From Mesostigma viride (lineage: Eukaryota; Streptophyta; Mesostigmatophyceae; Mesostigmatales; Mesostigmataceae), in NCBI GenBank assembly GCA_009746045.1, contig RPFO01000072.1, positions 2,773,971-2,837,970 on the forward strand: a DNA stretch of 64,000 nt. The letters are read 5' to 3'. A model generated the notes under the pieces. That model saw only the letters and a list, made by a program, of their open reading frames with translations, was not told the DNA's origin and ran no database searches. Made by a program: the position numbers and the translations under genes. Shown here piece after piece: positions 1 to 11,549 of the stretch; the stretch's first letter is position 1; every line of letters starts with the position of its first letter.

Positions 1-403
1 TACTCCGTTGGGAGTATATGTAGCACATATCCCTGAGGAGAAGGGGCCGCATAATAGTGGCTTGTAATACATTCTTGGCTACTTCCTGCACTTGGGTAGG
101 GTGTAAACTACACAAAGTTCTGGGTGCACAAAGTGCACCTGCACCACCATGATGTATCAGAGCTCATAAGGCCTGGCATGGGGTGGAAGATTATTATAAC
201 TAGGCAATGGCTAGCTAGCTAGGGTGCATGGCATCTCAGCAGAGAGCAGCTCTCTGCATATGGGGCCGCACAGCATAACTAGATAAAGCAAGGCATCATC
301 CAGATGGTGTGGGGCACGTCGTAGGCACACATGTAGATGACTAAATAATGCATGAAGGCATCAGCTGGTATATATGGGGCCTGTAGTTACTAGGCGTACA
401 TAA
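1..403 (-). mobile_element. LINE-like element, 3' UTR fragment
   Basis: This stretch matches the 3' untranslated part of the two ORF1-only elements at 48290-50293 and 61527-63376. Shared landmarks, read on the + strand, are CTCCGTTGGGAG at the edge, a block containing GGTGCACCTGCACC, GGCATCTCAGCAGAGAG and a later GCATCATCCA block. The window begins at the element's 3' end, so its tail and target duplication lie outside. No ORF1 coding sequence is left. It is probably a 5'-truncated copy. The assignment rests on matched blocks rather than a full alignment. Confidence 0.7.
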
Positions 404-660
404 ATATTAATTAATTATAATTGAACTCGTGCTCCCGTTGTTGGGGAGTCATGTGCACACCGATCTTTTAATCCCTGTACGTGTGTGCATGCACAACAGG
501 AAGAAAGGGCAGAGACCCCGGGCCTTTCTCCTTCTGTCCATGCCAGAGGCATGCCACAGCTGCAATCGGACACGTTAGACGATCCGGCCGGCAAGTTCTG
601 TGGGTGCAATTTGACCCGCCGGCCATGTGAGCATATCATAACAAGGAGCGTGTAGTAAGT
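404..660 (-). mobile_element. Second LINE-like 3' end (stem-loop plus AATT tail)
   Basis: An AATT-rich tract at 404-422 is followed by GCTCCCGTTGTTGGGGAGTC (431-450). On the minus strand this is a CTCCCC...GGGAG stem-loop followed by a short AT repeat tail, as at the ends of the LINE-like copies elsewhere in the window. A very similar motif occurs at 43641-43680. I cannot say how far the element extends beyond the stem-loop, and no coding sequence is recognisable up to 660. Confidence 0.4.
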
Positions 661-1181
661 AAGTAATCTGATCAGAGCCAGGACGTAGCATGGCTGTACA
701 AGGATCGACTAACTAAGCTAAGGCTATGGCTGGTTGTGTACCGTGTGTTAAGGGTTAATTCAGTTCCGTCAGCCAAAAGGCCCTTCGGAATTAGACATTA
801 GCGTTTTATTGGTTGAAAGTGCTACTGTGTCCGCCCAATTAATTAATTATTAGTTTGTTTGTTTGGTTACCGAACAACCGTTAAACCGGCTGCGAAATTT
901 AATAATTCTTTGTTTGTTTTGTATAACCCAGCCGGATGCACTGCTCTTACGGCTAGTAAAAGCACATTTTTCAGCCAGAGATTTAATATTTCTTAGTTTT
1001 TTACCGCAAAAGAAGCGCTCTTGGCAGTCAAACAATTTATTTACACTTTCTTTATTTGTTTGGTAGCTTCAAAAACTACAGGTCAGTACACTCGGGAATT
1101 AGTTAATTAGAATTCTTTTGTTTTATTTATCGTTTGCAGCTGGCCGGCGCCCAGCCTCATAATTATTTAGTAAACCTACCA
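661..1181. other. Unassigned AT-rich DNA
   Basis: No gene, RNA or named repeat was recognised. The stretch contains AATTAATTAATTATTAG and GTTTGTTTGTTTGG simple-repeat patches. It ends at CCTACCA, where the satellite array begins abruptly with ACAAG. The short ORFs here overlap on opposite strands and have no family signature. Confidence 0.5.
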
Positions 1182-2130
1182 ACAAGAAAAAAGTGGGGGA
1201 GGGGGGGCTATCGCCCCCCCTCCCCGACTTGAGAGGACGTGACTCGCCGCTAGCGGCCCAGAGGCCGATAGTCGACCTTCTGGGCGCCAACCGCACCGGC
1301 CCGCGCGACGCGCCAAGACCCTTCCACGGAGGACGCGCGAGCGGACGATTCCGACCGGGACGAACCGCCGCCGTGCGCCACGCGCAACGGACCCTTCCCC
1401 GTGAATACCGTGGAAGCTCTCCGAGCGTGAGATACTTGAAAATTTCGTCACGTTCGTATCGAAAATGAAATTTCTGACAAATTTGTCAGCTCGGACTGAA
1501 CCACAATGAATTTCAGCATACCATTCGATACAACAATGATATTTCGGCGTCGGATACTTGGAAATTTCGTTACGTTCGTATCGCCAGTGAAATTCTGACA
1601 AATTTTATCCTGAACTATTTCGCCCCACCCTGACTGAACGCCAGTTCGGCTCTGAACCTTCCAACCGTCCTGCAAATTTGATCCATCCGTTCAGAAAATC
1701 GCATTCCATTGACGTTGTGGCCCTAACCTCGAGCGCGTTATTCGAAACGGCGTGCACCGGTTGGTCCCCTTGTCCAAAGTGGTGCAACGGGAAACTGCGA
1801 AAAGTTTGAGGAGAGATCCATTCGCCAGTAGCTTGTTTGACGTTTAAAAGAGTCAACGCGCCGTAATTCCTGAGGCCGCGCGGATTGGCGAGACGCCCCA
1901 CCTGCCCGCAAAAGTCTGAACATGTTCAGCGTTTCAGCACCCGTTCAGAATACCTCAGACTCGATCTCCTTGGTTTGGGGATTTTCTTTGTACTACGCCG
2001 ATTGGCCATCTCGCTACGGTCCTGGACGTCGTCCGCTCCCGCGCTAGGGGGCGCGGGGGACGGCCCCACCTTCGGCCTACGGCCTCGGCCAAAGTTTTCG
2101 GGCTTCATAAATCGTAGTTACTAGTAGGGG
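1182..2130. repeat. Satellite unit 1 (type A)
   Basis: First unit of a tandem array, 949 bp. It starts ACAAGAAAAAAG and then has a perfect hairpin (GGGGAGGGGGGGC, loop TATC, complementary arm). A GC-rich block follows, then a diverged direct sub-repeat of about 120 bp beginning GATACTTG(A/G)AAATTTCGT, and last a conserved end CGTAGTTACTAGTAGGGG. Type A units carry a middle section starting CCTGAACTATTTCGCCCC. The unit is almost identical to unit 4 at 4104. The overlapping ORFs are shadows of GC-rich repeat DNA. Confidence 0.9.
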
Positions 2131-3113
2131 ACAAGAAAAAAGTGGGGGAGGGGGGGCTATCGCCCCCCCTCCCCGACTTGAGAGGACGTGACTCGCCGCT
2201 AGCGGCCCAGAGGCCGATAGTCGACCTTCTGGGCGCCAACCGCACCGGCCCGCGCGACGCGCCAAGACCCTTCCACGGAGGACGCGCGAGCGGACGATTC
2301 CGACCAGGACGAACCGCCGCCGTGCGCCACGCGCAACGGACCCTTCCCCGTGAACACCGTGGAAGCTCTCCGAGCGTGAGATACTTGGAAATTTCGTCAC
2401 GATCGTATCGAAAATGCAATTCTGACAAATTTTCAGCTCGGACTGAACCACAATGAATTTCAGCATACCATTCGATATACTTTAGAGATATTTCAGCGTC
2501 AGATACTTGGAAATTTTGTTACGGTCGTATCTCCAGTGAAAATCTGACAAATTTCTCCGCTCGGACTGAACCACAATCAATTTCCGCATACCATTCGATA
2601 TACTAAATATAATTTTGCGTTTCCGGTCAGCAACGCTATGAACGTTTTCGTTCGTAACGGAAACTTCCGTCTCGTTTGATTCTATTTCCCCTGTTCAGAC
2701 GCGAACGTTTCCGTTCAGCACGTAACTGTCATTTCGTCTCGCTTGCTTATCAAATTTGACATCCCACGTCCTGTGCCTAAAGAAAATTTAGTACAGATAT
2801 CGGTTCGCCAGTAGCTTGTTTGACGCTTAAAAAAGTCAACGTGCGGTACCGTCTTGAGGCCGCGCGGATTGGCGAGACGCCCCACTTGCCCGCAAAAGTC
2901 TGAACGTGTTCAGCGTTTCAGCACCCGTTCAGAATACCTCAGACTCGATCTCCTCGGTTTGGGGATTTTCTTTGTACTACGCCGATTGGCCATCTCGCTA
3001 CGGTCCTGTACGTCGTCCGCTCCCGCGCTAGGGGGCGCGGGGGACGGCCCCACTTTCGGCCTACGGCCTCGGCCAAAGTTTTCGGGCTTCGTAAATCGTA
3101 GTTACAATAGGGG
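2131..3113. repeat. Satellite unit 2 (type B)
   Basis: 983 bp, with the same start and end as unit 1. The middle differs: it contains CGTTTCCGGTCAGCAACG and repeated CGTTTTCGTTCG/GTTTCCGTTCAG motifs. Its closest relative is unit 5 at 5053. The junction to unit 3 reads TTACAATAGGGGACAAG instead of TTACTAGTAGGGGACAAG. Non-coding. Confidence 0.9.
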
Positions 3114-4103
3114 ACAAGAAAAAAGTGGGGGAGGGGGGGCTATCGCCCCCTCTCCCCGACTTGAGAGGACGTGACTCGCCGCTAGCGGCCCAGAGGCCGA
3201 TAGTCGACCTTCTGGGCGCCAACCGCACCGGCCCGCGCGACGCGCCAAGACCCTTCCACGGAGGACGCGCGGGCGGACGATTCCGACCAGGACGAACCGT
3301 CTCCGTGCGCCACGCGCAACGGACCCTTCCCCGTGAACACCGTGGAAGCTCTCCGAGCGTGAGATACTTGGAAATTTCGTCACGTTCGTATCGAAAATGC
3401 AATTCTGACAAATTTTCAGCTCGCACTTAACCACTATGAATTTCAGCATACCATTCGATACACTTTAGAGATATTTCAGCGTCAGATACTTGGAAATTTC
3501 GTTACGGTCGTATCTCCAGTGAAATTCTGACAAATTTCTCCGCTCGGACTGAACCACAATCAATTTCCGCATACCATTCGATATACTAAATATAATTTTG
3601 CGTTTCCGGTCAGCAACGCTATGAACGTTTTCGTTCGTAACTGAAACTTCCGTCTCGTTTGATTCTATTTCCCCTGTTCAGGTGCGAACGTTTCCGTTCA
3701 GCACGTAACTGTCATTTCGTCTCGCTTGCTTATCAAATTTGACATCCCACGTCCTGTGCCTTGAAAAGTTTTAGTACAGATATCGGTTCGCCAGTAGCTT
3801 GTTTGACGCTTAAAATAGTCAACGCGCCGTAATGTCCTGAGGCCGCGCGGATTGGCGAGACGCCCCACCTGCCCGCAAAAGTCTGAACATGTTCAGCGTT
3901 TCAGCACCCGTTCAGAATACCTCAGACATGCAGTCGATCTCCAAGGTTTGGGGATTTTCTTTGTACTACGCCGATTGGCCATCTCGCTACGGTCCTGGAC
4001 GTCGTCCGCTCCCGCGCTAGGGGGCGCGGGGGACGGCCCCACTTTCGGCCTACGGCCGCGGCCAAAGTTTTCGGGCTTCGTAAATCGTAGTTACTAGTAG
4101 GGG
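3114..4103. repeat. Satellite unit 3 (type B variant)
   Basis: 990 bp. It resembles unit 2 but has its own variants, such as CGTCTCCGTGCGCC, CTCGCACTTAACCACTATG and CTTGAAAAGTTTTAG. Unit 6, between the two Ty3 elements, shares these variants. The hairpin right arm reads CCCCCTCTCCCC, so the stem is slightly imperfect. Confidence 0.9.
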
Positions 4104-5052
4104 ACAAGAAAAAAGTGGGGGAGGGGGGGCTATCGCCCCCCCTCCCCGACTTGAGAGGACGTGACTCGCCGCTAGCGGCCCAGAGGCCGATAGTCGACCT
4201 TCTGGGCGCCAACCGCACCGGCCCGCGCGACGCGCCAAGACCCTTCCACGGAGGACGCGCGAGCGGACGATTCCGACCGGGACGAACCGCCGCCGTGCGC
4301 CACGCGCAACGGACCCTTCCCCGTGAATACCGTGGAAGCTCTCCGAGCGTGAGATACTTGAAAATTTCGTCACGTTCGTATCGAAAATGAAATTTCTGAC
4401 AAATTTGTCAGCTCGGACTGAACCACAATGAATTTCAGCATACCATTCGATACAACAATGATATTTCGGCGTCGGATACTTGGAAATTTCGTTACGTTCG
4501 TATCGCCAGTGAAATTCTGACAAATTTTATCCTGAACTATTTCGCCCCACCCTGACTGAACGCCAGTTCGGCTCTGAACCTTCCAACCGTCCTGCAAATT
4601 TGATCCATCCGTTCAGAAAATCGCATTCCATTGACGTTGTGGCCCTAACCTCGAGCGCGTTATTCGAAACGGCGTGCACCGGTTGGTCCCCTTGTCCAAA
4701 GTGGTGCAACGGGAAACTGCGAAAAGTTTGAGGAGAGATCCATTCGCCAGTAGCTTGTTTGACGTTTAAAAGAGTCAACGCGCCGTAATTCCTGAGGCCG
4801 CGCGGATTGGCGAGACGCCCCACCTGCCCGCAAAAGTCTGAACATGTTCAGCGTTTCAGCACCCGTTCAGAATACCTCAGACTCGATCTCCTCGGTTTGG
4901 GGATTTTCTTTGTACTACGCCGATTGGCCATCTCGCTACGGTCCTGGACGTCGTCCGCTCCCGCGCTAGGGGGCGCGGGGGACGGCCCCACCTTCGGCCT
5001 ACGGCCTCGGCCAAAGTTTTCGGGCTTCATAAATCGTAGTTACTAGTAGGGG
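4104..5052. repeat. Satellite unit 4 (type A)
   Basis: 949 bp, nearly base-for-base equal to unit 1 (one difference seen: CTCCTCGG against CTCCTTGG). Units 1-3 therefore form a higher-order repeat of 2922 bp that restarts at 4104. Confidence 0.9.
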
Positions 5053-5956
5053 ACAAGAAAAAAGTCGGGGAGAGGGGGCGATAGACTTGAGAGGACGTGA
5101 CTCGCCGCTAGCGGCCCAGAGGCCGATAGTCGACCTTCTGGGCGCCAACCGCACCGGCCCGCGCGACGCGCCAAGACCCTTCCACGGGGGACGCGCGAGC
5201 GGACGATTCCGACCAGGACGAACCGCCGCCGTGCGCCACGCGCAACGGACCCTTCCCCGTGAACACCGTGGAAGCTCTCCGAGCGTGAGATACTTGGAAA
5301 TTTCGTCACGTTCGTATCGAAAATGCAATTCTGACAAATTTTCAGCTCGGACTGAACCACAATGAATTTCAGCATACCATTCGATATACTTTAGAGATAT
5401 TTCAGCGTCAGATACTTGGAAATTTCGTTACGGTCGTATCTCCAGTGAAATTCTGACAAATTTCTCCGCTCGGACTGAACCACAATCAATTTCCGCATAC
5501 CATTCGATATACTAAATATAATTTTGCGTTTCCGGTCAGCAACGCTATGAACGTTTTCGTTCGTAACGGAAACTTCCGTCTCGTTTGATTCTATTTCCCC
5601 TGTTCAGACGCGAACGTTTCCGTTCAGCACGTAACTGTCATTTCGTCTCGCTTGCTTATCAAATTTGACATCCCACGTCCTGTGCCTAAAGAAGTTTTGG
5701 TACAGATATCGGTTCGCCAGTAGCTTGTTTGACGCTTAAAAAAGTCAACGTGCCGTACCGTCCTGAGGCCGCGCGGATTGGCGAGACGCCCCACTTGCCC
5801 GCAAAAGTCTGAACGTGTTCAGCGTTTCAGCACCCGTTCAGAATACCTCAGACTCGATCTCCTCGGTTTGGGGATTTTCTTTGTACTACGCCGATTGGCC
5901 ATCTCGCTACGGTCCTGTACGTCGTCCGCTCCCGCGCTAGGGGGCGCGGGGGACGG
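5053..5956. repeat. Satellite unit 5 (type B), split by Ty3 copy 1
   Basis: Type B unit whose last 66 bp lie at 16769-16834, beyond the inserted Ty3 element. The target duplication GACGG is at 5952-5956 and 16764-16768. Its hairpin is rearranged: 5066-5084 reads CGGGGAGAGGGGGCGATAG, the reverse complement of the loop plus right arm seen in unit 3, and the other arm is missing. Confidence 0.88.
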
Positions 5957-6520
5957 TGTTACGCCGCGGATATCTACCACCACCTCTACCTCTAATGGGC
6001 CTGATGCTACCTAAACTGGTCAGGCCTCCTCTACTCAACCCTCTAGCGAAAGACGAACGTGACGGAACTGATCTCAATGCATTAACGTATGTGTTACTAT
6101 AATACGCCATACAACCATTTATCAAAACCCGTTTACTCCAGGAATAGAGGAAGGAAACACACTACACTGCCGTGACCCAAGCCTATATGTGTTACTTCAT
6201 TTAACACACGCCGAGTGCACACACGAAGGATAGAACGTGCATAAATGGCCACCAACGGTCCAACACGCTCGGGCCGACATGGCCCTCGCCTACAGATGCA
6301 CCGGCACAGATACAGATGCACGCTGGTCCACTACATTCTACCAAAGGATAAGGACCACTAGCAAAGTACGCGGCGCGGCGCCCAACGGCACCCAATGTAC
6401 CATAGTACTGTTACGAGGACAATAGTGTCCCGGTAGGAGCTACACGTAAACCTAGGGACAACCGAGGCAAAAGACCTAATTTACGTCCGTAACTACAACG
6501 AATTGTTAGGCGACGTAACA
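5957..6520 (-). repeat. 3' LTR, Ty3 copy 1
   Basis: 564 bp and nearly identical to 16200-16763. It is preceded by GACGG (5952-5956) from the satellite and followed on the internal side by the polypurine tract. It carries GTTACTTCATT, GAAGGATAG and GGATAAGGACC, variants shared with the other LTR of this copy but not with copy 2. Confidence 0.93.
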
Positions 6521-6533
6521 CCTCCCCCCCCAC
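6521..6533 (-). other. Polypurine tract, Ty3 copy 1
   Basis: Minus-strand GTGGGGGGGGAGG directly abuts the 3' LTR. This is the position and composition expected for the plus-strand primer of an LTR retrotransposon. Copy 2 has the same tract at 18316-18328. Confidence 0.8.
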
Positions 6534-6891
6534 AAAGGTAGGGAGCCCTCTCCCTACGCACAGGGAGGAAACAAAGGAGTAGGAAACCTAATGCACCCAG
6601 CACACACCAACACAATCAGCAGGCCATCCAAGATATACAAAGCACCAATAGTTCACACGGTCTCCACCACCACGCCGGGAGGTGTAGGGTTAGCCAGCAC
6701 CAAGCCTGGTGGTAGGTTCCCCTAACTGCCTGGAACAAAGTCCTTGCCGGGGGGGACGGCACTGGGCAGGACACACAGAGTAAACAAATCAGCACCAAGG
6801 ACCAGGAACGACCAGTCAACTGGCCAGAACGTGAGGGCGACTCTATATACCGGAGGGACAACACCCTCAGGTCGGGCCTAAGGCCCTCTAT
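6534..6891 (-). other. 3' untranslated region of Ty3 copy 1
   Basis: About 360 bp between the third ORF and the polypurine tract. It contains a CCTCTCCCTACGCACAGGGAGG inverted patch and no convincing coding sequence. The matching stretch in copy 2 is 18329-18677. Confidence 0.6.
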
Positions 6892-9213
6892 CTAATGGCC
6901 ATCCGTCTGGTAAGTACCACGGGAGGCCAGCAGGACATCCAGGTACGCCTGGTAGTGAGACACATCCTCAGCATCGTCGTGCCTATCTACAGTGAGGAAA
7001 ACATCGGCCCACACGCCGTCAGGAAAAAGACCCAGGAAGGCCCAGTAATACCTATGCTGCGTAAGAACGACCTGGCCCCGGGCCCAGTCCAGGAAACCAC
7101 AGGCAAAGAGGCGTAGGAAAGGCTCTACCGCGATCAGGCAGAGAGCCCGCAGGAGCAGGCGATGGTACCGGATCCGAGGGCGCATACCCGTCGGGAAAAA
7201 CAGATCTACCAGGGGCTCCACGTTGGACGGCCACAACCGGATATGCCGAATCTCACGGGAGCGCCACCGACGGGCACACTGTCGCGACCCGAACGTCTCG
7301 AGGTAGTCGCTAGCCCGGGGAGGAGGATGACCCCGAGAGTCCAAACCCTGGCCCGGGATGGGCGCTGGACGACGGGCATCCCACTCTAGGATGGGCTGAA
7401 GGACCGTGCTGTACGTAGCACCCGGCACCGCAGGAAACTCTACCGTAAGGGCATCTGAGGCCAAAATGCCCAGAGGCGGAGGGTAAGCCCACTGGAACCC
7501 GCCGTAGGTGTCCAAGTCATTGTGGCGCCTAGCCCAGCGATACAGGACGCGCCGAACCAGGATCTCACCCTGGAACACCGGATCAGCTAAAATAACCATG
7601 TCGAAAGGAGGCCGATCAGTCTCAACTGGTAGGCCACGGTCCCGCGGCGCCCGACACACCTGGGAGAACCCGTAGGACATGGGCGAAATGGCAAGCTCGG
7701 CGGAGGCGCGCGGCAGGTCACACTGGCGGCAGGCAAGCGCAGACATACCGTACCCAAAGACAGCGTGTCGCGCGACTCCGGAGTCGCATGCACCACAGAA
7801 GGGGCCCGATCCCGATCGCCCTCTGACAACTCCCGAAGGGAATCGGCAGCGCGGGTGGCGCGAGGGTCAGAGCCACTGGACCGAACAACCGCAGCCAAAG
7901 ACCGCGGGGCCGAAGGGACAGGGGCCGACGAAGGGGTAGGAACCGGCACAGACGCAGACGGCGCCGGTACAACAGGGGGCCGCGTCGGACCCGATGCCGC
8001 AGGGGGTCGCGACGGACCCGCCTCCGCAGCTGGCGCGCCGGTCTCTGGGGGCGGAGCACCACCAGGCCACATGTTGAAAATAGGGCCCGTGGGGACAGGC
8101 AATCCGGCATACGACTGGTTACCGTCTAAGCTCCAGTCAGGCACCGGGATCCTCTGCGGAGGACCGCCCTCCCAAAGCCTGGGAAGACCGCCCGGGTCGC
8201 TGAAGAAACCCCGCGAGGGCGGCGCTGACGTGGTGGGCGGCTCGGACGCGGCGGCGACGGGCGCGGCCGCTGGGACGGCGGACTCGCGCCGAGGCGCAGG
8301 TACGTCAGTAGCAGGCGCAGAGGTAGCCGAAGGCGTAGGAGCCAGCAGCAGCAGAGGGAACCGCAGCCGCCGAGGGCTCGCGCGGCACAGACGGACCCGT
8401 AGACGTCGAGGCGACCGAAGGGGAAGGGGGCACAGCGGCAGACACCCCACCTGGCGTGGCTGGAGCGTGCGCCTGGGCCGCCATGAAGGCCCCGAAGGCC
8501 GCCGTAAGGGACTGGATCTGCGCCTGCATCGCAGAAACTGTCGCCGAAAGGGGATCAGGCTCGCGACCAGAGCCCGAAGGGGTAGGCTCCACCGATGCGC
8601 ATAGGACCGACCTCGGTGAAGACGGGACAGGGGAAGGCGCCGACACTGAAGAGGAAGACGCCGCAGGGGAGGCCGAATACTCAGGAGAATACTGTGCCTC
8701 TACCGGCGCGTCCGTAGGAGTAGGGTCGCCCAATCCTACGCCCGCTGTCTGGTCTGCTATCTCCATGAACTCTACTGCCCGTAGAAGGTCGCAGGGGTTC
8801 TCATCTATTTCCGCATCACCCTCGGCCGGGAGCCAGGGGAACACATCCCGTAGGCAGGAGCGGCCCACAGGGGTAGAAAGGTAGGAAAATACCCTGGGGC
8901 ACTGGAGAACCGCAGCTATCTGTCCCAAGGCTGGACAACTGGAGCCACATTCTAGCAAACAGTGCCCGGCATCGTCGAACCCGTGCAAAACAAGCTGGTG
9001 CGGTTCAGCAGGGGAGGGACCGTACCACGTGACCCCGAAGAGAGCAGCCCTGACTAAACTCGCATGTTGGGCCTGGAGGGCCGGCTGCACGATGCCACCC
9101 GGAAAACTGGACCGTGACACCCAGCGGCCCGGAAGGGCCTCGAAGTACAGCTCAGGATCCGGTAGGGGCGGGGACGGCAGCGGGCTCTCAGCCGGAGGGG
9201 TAGGCTCTGACAT
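6892..9213 (-). pseudogene. Third ORF after pol, unknown protein, Ty3 copy 1
   Basis: It begins MSEPTPPAESPLPS 77 bases after the pol stop and would run to 6892, about 770 residues, if two frameshifts (near 8310 and 7740) are allowed for. Parts: an N-terminal region with WYGPSPAEPHQLVLHGFDD and CGSSCPALGQ; a coiled stretch VSAMQAQIQSLTAAFGAFMA; a long Pro/Ala/Ser linker; WSLDGNQSYAGLPVPTGPIF; and a conserved C-terminal region with CRQCDLPRASAE and FDMVILADPVFQGEILVRRV, rich in Arg, Trp and Tyr. I see no signal peptide or membrane anchor, so it sits where env genes sit but does not look like an envelope protein. I do not recognise a family. Copy 2 keeps the same protein. Confidence 0.65.
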
Positions 9214-9289
9214 GACGGCTGCGGAGGGGAGGGGACAACCAACCACCCGTCGACAGCAGACATAACATAAGAGAGGAGAAGGTCTACAA

Positions 9290-10011
9290 CTAGAGCTTGT
9301 GCAGGGTTTTATATTCCTGCAGCAGGCGACTACACCCATCTAGCTCACTCTCCGTATACCAGACCTTATCTACAGTACTTCACTACGAGCATACATCCAC
9401 TTCACTTTATACTGACGCTGGGTACCGCGGCCCTTTTTGATATCTCTATGGGCCACGATGCTTTCTACTTCGTCTTCTACTTCCCCAGTGTCAGGGTTAT
9501 GCTCTAAAGGGGCAGGCGCTAGCTCTCTACCAGCGAACGTACTAGGGTGGTACAGTTTCAGCTGGCTTCTATGGAAGGTGTTTGAATGTGTCTGCCAAGA
9601 GGTAGGGATATCGACTTTATATAAGAAATTTCCTACTCTAGACAACACATGGAAGGGTCCTAAGAAGGCGGGCCTAAGTTTGACCTTAAGTTCTGCTTCA
9701 AACTTATGAGCAAAACGGCCAACACGGGGGCCTTCTACTAATACTAGATCTCCTATTTCTATCTCAGGTGCTCTTCTATCTAAGGAGGCACGCAACCTAG
9801 CAAGGTACTTAGACTGAGCTTTTTGGTACCCTGAGATCGCGTGGTCATGAGCAGTTTTCATTCTATCTAGTAAGGACTGTACACCTTCTACAGTATCTCG
9901 GGACACATCATCCTTGTCCCGTAGAGGACTAGCTAAGAGAGAGGTAGGGGTAAGAGGCTGTCTACCAGTATCTAGGAAGAAGGGCGTATATCCATGCGCA
10001 GCCTGGGGCAA
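9290..10011 (-). pseudogene. pol: Integrase C-terminus with chromodomain, Ty3 copy 1
   Basis: It contains the end of the integrase core, then KAQSKYLARLRASLDRRAPE and the GPY/F-type segment KLRPAFLGPFHVLSRVGNFLYKV. A chromodomain-like tail follows: EVESIVAHRDIKKGRG, QYKVKWMYARSEV, then VWYTESEL and LLQEYKTL. In copy 1 a 5-base insertion near 9372-9378 (CTACAGTACTTCAC against CTACTTCAC) breaks the chromodomain. Copy 2 reads through. The shared stop codon lies at 9290-9292. Chromodomains on integrases (chromoviruses) are known to steer insertion to particular chromatin. Confidence 0.8.
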
Positions 10012-11482
10012 TTGTTGAGGGAGAATCTACTAAACATAAATAATCCTCCCAATCACTTCCCGAGCCATTAACATAGTGCCTAAGCGCTTCTTCCACTACC
10101 CTATTAAGACGCTCTACTAAATGAGAGGAGGAGGAGTGGTAGGCAGTACCGTAGGTAACCTTGGTACCGATGGCAGCGAAAAACTGCTGCCAAAAATCTG
10201 AGGTAAATAACTTATCCTTATCACTAATAAACTGCCTACTCAAACCATGATATCTGTATACATTATTGAGGTATAGGCGTGCGCAATCACGTGCTGTGAG
10301 TTCTAAAGGACACGGCACGAGATGGCACATACGAGTAAAACGATCTATGAACACAAGGATCTGGGCATTGCCCCTATCATTCTTTCTAAAAGGTCCTACA
10401 AAATCCATCATGATAGAATCCCACGGCATGATGGGGTCAGGCAAGGTCCTAGGTTCTGCTATCTGTCCTACGTTATTGGGTTTCATCTCCTGGCAAGATT
10501 GACAAGTTCTAACATACTCATCTACATCCTTATAAAGGGAAGGCCAGTAATAAGAGCGGGCTACTAGGTCCCGTACCCGTTTACCACCCTGATGAGCAGC
10601 TAAGTCATGCAACTCAAAGAGCAAGGAGGAGCGACAGATAGGAGGGACATACAGGCGCCATTGAGGGGGAGAATCTGCTATCTGCACATATAAAAACCCA
10701 CCTACAAATTTACAAGGGTGCTTGCCTAATTGTTGGGGATGTGCAGCAATGGCAGCTAATGCTTCCGGCTCAGTGGCCGTAAATCTACTAATAAGACGTT
10801 CAAGATCAGAGGTAGGCATCGCTACAGAGGTATCCAGAACAGGTTTAAAGAGATCTCCTACCGCCTTGCCAAAGAGAAGGGGAGGTCCTAGAGGGACTAC
10901 GTTTTCATAAGACTTTCCTGACCTAGTCGCTATATGGCTAAGCGGTATAGAAATTTTATTTTTCCCCTCCCCCCCCACCGAGGCCACGGGAAGGGCCTCA
11001 CACGGGAGAGAGAGTCCTACGTGAGAAAGGAGATCAGGCATGCGAACAGCTGTATGAAAGAGGTAGGCATAGGATTCATCATCAGGTAGTTCACCATAAG
11101 GGGTTACACCCATAGTAGTAGGAACTAGAGTAGTATTGAGAACATCAAGGTCCTCGAAAAAGGAGTAATCTGCACGACGAGAGAGTGCATCTGGTACTAT
11201 GTTATCTACACCCTTGACATACTGAAGTTTAAAAGGGGAAAACTGTGCTAAAAATTCCATCCAGCGCGCTTGCCGAGGGGTAAGGTTGGGTTGGGAGAGA
11301 AGATGGGTAAGGGGACGGTGATCCGTTTGGATAACTAATCTATAAGGATCTAGCTCACAGGGTTCATTCAGGCAGACATCAAATTGAGCACCTTTAAGAA
11401 AGTGCTGCCACGCGTGGCAACAATACACCACCGCTAAGAGTTCCTGCTGGTGTACGGGATAGTTACGCTCCGCAGGGAGCAT
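10012..11482 (-). pseudogene. pol: RNase H and integrase core of pol, Ty3 copy 1
   Basis: RNase H: the first Asp (ATDAS) is lost to the frameshift upstream, but YPVHQQELLAVVYCCHAW, LVIQTDHRPLTHLL and DNIVPDALSRR are intact. Integrase follows: zinc-binding HDLAAHQGGKR and CQSCQEMK (HHCC), then a DDE core with MMDFVGPF (D), ISDKDKLFTSDFW (D) and LVERLNRVVEEALRHYV (E). The segment usually read HPQTDGQ is HSSSSHL here. The open frame ends at about 10012-9962 because of an indel near 10020 (GAATCTACTAAAC against GAACTCTACCAAAC in copy 2). Confidence 0.92.
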
Positions 11483-11549
11483 TGTCCTAGAGATATACTC
11501 AATTGGCTGTAAGCCCTGACCCTGATCCTGGAGAAGGACGCCCCTATAG

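Noticed and set aside
1176-5375. Many 60-157 codon ORFs in the satellite
   Set aside because: They repeat with every unit, overlap in up to four frames and arise from the GC-rich block. They are broken by indels between units without any frame preference.
7765-8604. Plus-strand ORF of 279 codons (and 19554-20405)
   Set aside because: It is the antisense shadow of the Pro/Ala-rich third ORF. Its composition is the mirror of that low-complexity stretch.
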